Shown here: positions 62,097-64,000 of the stretch, one piece after another | Layout: the number at the start of each line of letters is the position of its first letter | Numbering within the stretch: position 1 is the stretch's first letter | Assembly (NCBI RefSeq): GCF_900105495.1 | Contig: NZ_FNTF01000002.1 | Span: 6,092,001-6,156,000, forward strand | DNA: 64,000 bases | From: Pseudomonas frederiksbergensis | GTDB lineage: Bacteria; Pseudomonadota; Gammaproteobacteria; Pseudomonadales; Pseudomonadaceae | Reading direction: 5' to 3' | Notes under the pieces: generated by a model | Databases searched by the model: none | Told to the model about the DNA's origin: nothing | Seen by the model: only the letters and a program-made list of their open reading frames with translations | Program-made: the position numbers and the translations under genes

Positions 62097-62133
62097 AGAC
62101 AAATTAGTTTACTTTCAGCTCCCGGAGCCGACC

Positions 62134-63081
62134 ATGCCCAGTACGCCTTACGTGATCACCCAACCTCAAGCTCGTGAGCTGCTGGCGCAGGTCGACGTGC
62201 CGCAGATCCTGCGCAAGCTGTTCCGCGACCTGGCCGCCGGCCAAGCCGTACAACCGGCGCAGCAGCTGGTGGAGTTTCCACAGGGCGCTGGCGACTTCAT
62301 CAACTACCTGGGCGTGCTGGCCGAAGACGGCGTTTACGGGGTCAAGACCTCGCCGTACATCGTGCGTGAACAAGGCCCGCTGGTGACCGCCTGGACGCTG
62401 TTGATGTCGATGCAGACCGGCCAGCCGCTGTTGCTCTGCGATGCCGGTGAACTGACCACGGCACGCACCGCCGCAACCACCGCCGTGGCGGTCGACGCCC
62501 TCGCCCCGCTGAAGGCGCAGCGCCTGGCGATTATCGGCAGCGGCAAGGTCGCCCAGGCGCACGTGCACTACGTCAAAGGCCTGCGCGACTGGCAGAGCAT
62601 CAGCCTCTACTCGCCGAGCCTGAGCGACAAAAATCCCGAGGTATTGGCGCAGCTCAAAAGCCTCGATCCGCGCCTGAGCATCCTCGACAGTCTTGAAGCA
62701 GCAGTTCAAGACGCCGACGTGATCATGCTCTGCACCTCGTCCGCAGGCCCGGTGATCGACCCGACAAGCTTGAGCAAACCGGCGCTGATCACCTCCATCA
62801 GCACCAACGCACCACGTGCCCACGAGGTGCCGCCGCAGAGCCTCAATGACATGCAAGTGTTCTGCGACTATCGCCTGACCACCCCGGGCTCGGCCGGCGA
62901 GATGCTGATTGCCGGTGAACAATATGGCTGGGACAAAAACGCGATCATCGGCGACTTGCCCGACCTGCTCAGCGAAAAAGTCCAGCGCCCTGGCTACGAC
63001 CGCCATGTGTTCTTCCGCTCCATTGGCCTGGGCCTGGAAGACATCGCACTGGCCAATGCCATCTACCGCCTACAGCACTAA
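62134..63081 (+). CDS. dauB: Iminoarginine reductase / ornithine cyclodeaminase-family protein (DauB)
   Basis: In P. aeruginosa DauB reduces iminoarginine, made by DauA, to L-arginine with NAD(P)H, completing D-to-L conversion. The 315-residue protein of the ornithine cyclodeaminase/mu-crystallin family has the dinucleotide-binding LAIIGSGKVAQAHVHYV (about 145-160) and TSISTNAPRAHEVP. ATG 62134 has GGAG eight bases upstream. It directly precedes dauA. Confidence 0.9.
   Translation: MPSTPYVITQPQARELLAQVDVPQILRKLFRDLAAGQAVQPAQQLVEFPQGAGDFINYLGVLAEDGVYGVKTSPYIVREQGPLVTAWTLLMSMQTGQPLLLCDAGELTTARTAATTAVAVDALAPLKAQRLAIIGSGKVAQAHVHYVKGLRDWQSISLYSPSLSDKNPEVLAQLKSLDPRLSILDSLEAAVQDADVIMLCTSSAGPVIDPTSLSKPALITSISTNAPRAHEVPPQSLNDMQVFCDYRLTTPGSAGEMLIAGEQYGWDKNAIIGDLPDLLSEKVQRPGYDRHVFFRSIGLGLEDIALANAIYRLQH

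Positions 63082-64000
<919 letters not shown>

Overview
The window is a stretch of chromosome from a fluorescent-group Pseudomonas. The evidence is high GC, protein sequences closest to what I recall of P. fluorescens and P. putida, a gene order resembling several known Pseudomonas blocks, and many short palindromic intergenic repeats (REP/REPIN type) typical of that group. Almost everything is core genome. I see no rRNA, tRNA, CRISPR array, prophage, insertion sequence or plasmid function.

Layout. At 1-304 lies the start of a sensor-type gene that runs off the left edge. Then come thrC and hom (threonine synthesis), dsbC, xerD, the rpsP-rimM-trmD-rplS operon and ffh (4.4-9 kb, minus strand). 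Next are ypjD and yfjD-type membrane genes, an MFS transporter, purT, a VUT-family transporter, DUF1289, gamma carbonic anhydrase, two Nudix genes and an L,D-transpeptidase (9-17.6 kb). A five-gene N-acetylglucosamine operon follows on the plus strand (17.9-25.3 kb): GntR regulator, NagA, an SIS-domain probable deaminase, an EIIA-HPr-EI fusion and an EIIC-EIIB permease. After a repeat-rich gap come a NIF3-like gene, purL and mltF.

From 31.8 to 38 kb is the pdxJ-recO-era-rnc-lepB-lepA block (transcribed lepA to pdxJ, minus strand). From 38.1 to 46.1 kb are lptF-lptG, divergent from pepA-holC-orf-valS. From 46.1 to 50 kb are a small compositionally atypical hypothetical gene, rlmF, hupN, and ndpA with a membrane-anchored glutaredoxin. 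From 50.2 to 54.1 kb are GST, GIY-YIG, NTF2-like, MFS and GntR genes. An MqsR/MqsA toxin-antitoxin pair with a perfect palindromic operator sits at 54.2-55.1 kb. The aapJQMP amino-acid ABC operon, an esterase, rhlB and the dauB-dauA D-arginine catabolic genes complete the window; dauA is cut by the right edge.

How the genes work together. The nag cluster can import GlcNAc as GlcNAc-6-P, deacetylate it and probably deaminate it without a classical NagB. aapJQMP could supply amino acids, including basic ones, while dauBA racemises D-arginine to L-arginine through iminoarginine. The translation and membrane-biogenesis genes are housekeeping. The most notable accessory features are MqsRA, the lone beta-sandwich-like gene at 46.1 kb, a 34-bp perfect inverted repeat inside the nag operon, and several families of dispersed repeats, one of which supplies the stop codon of a gene.
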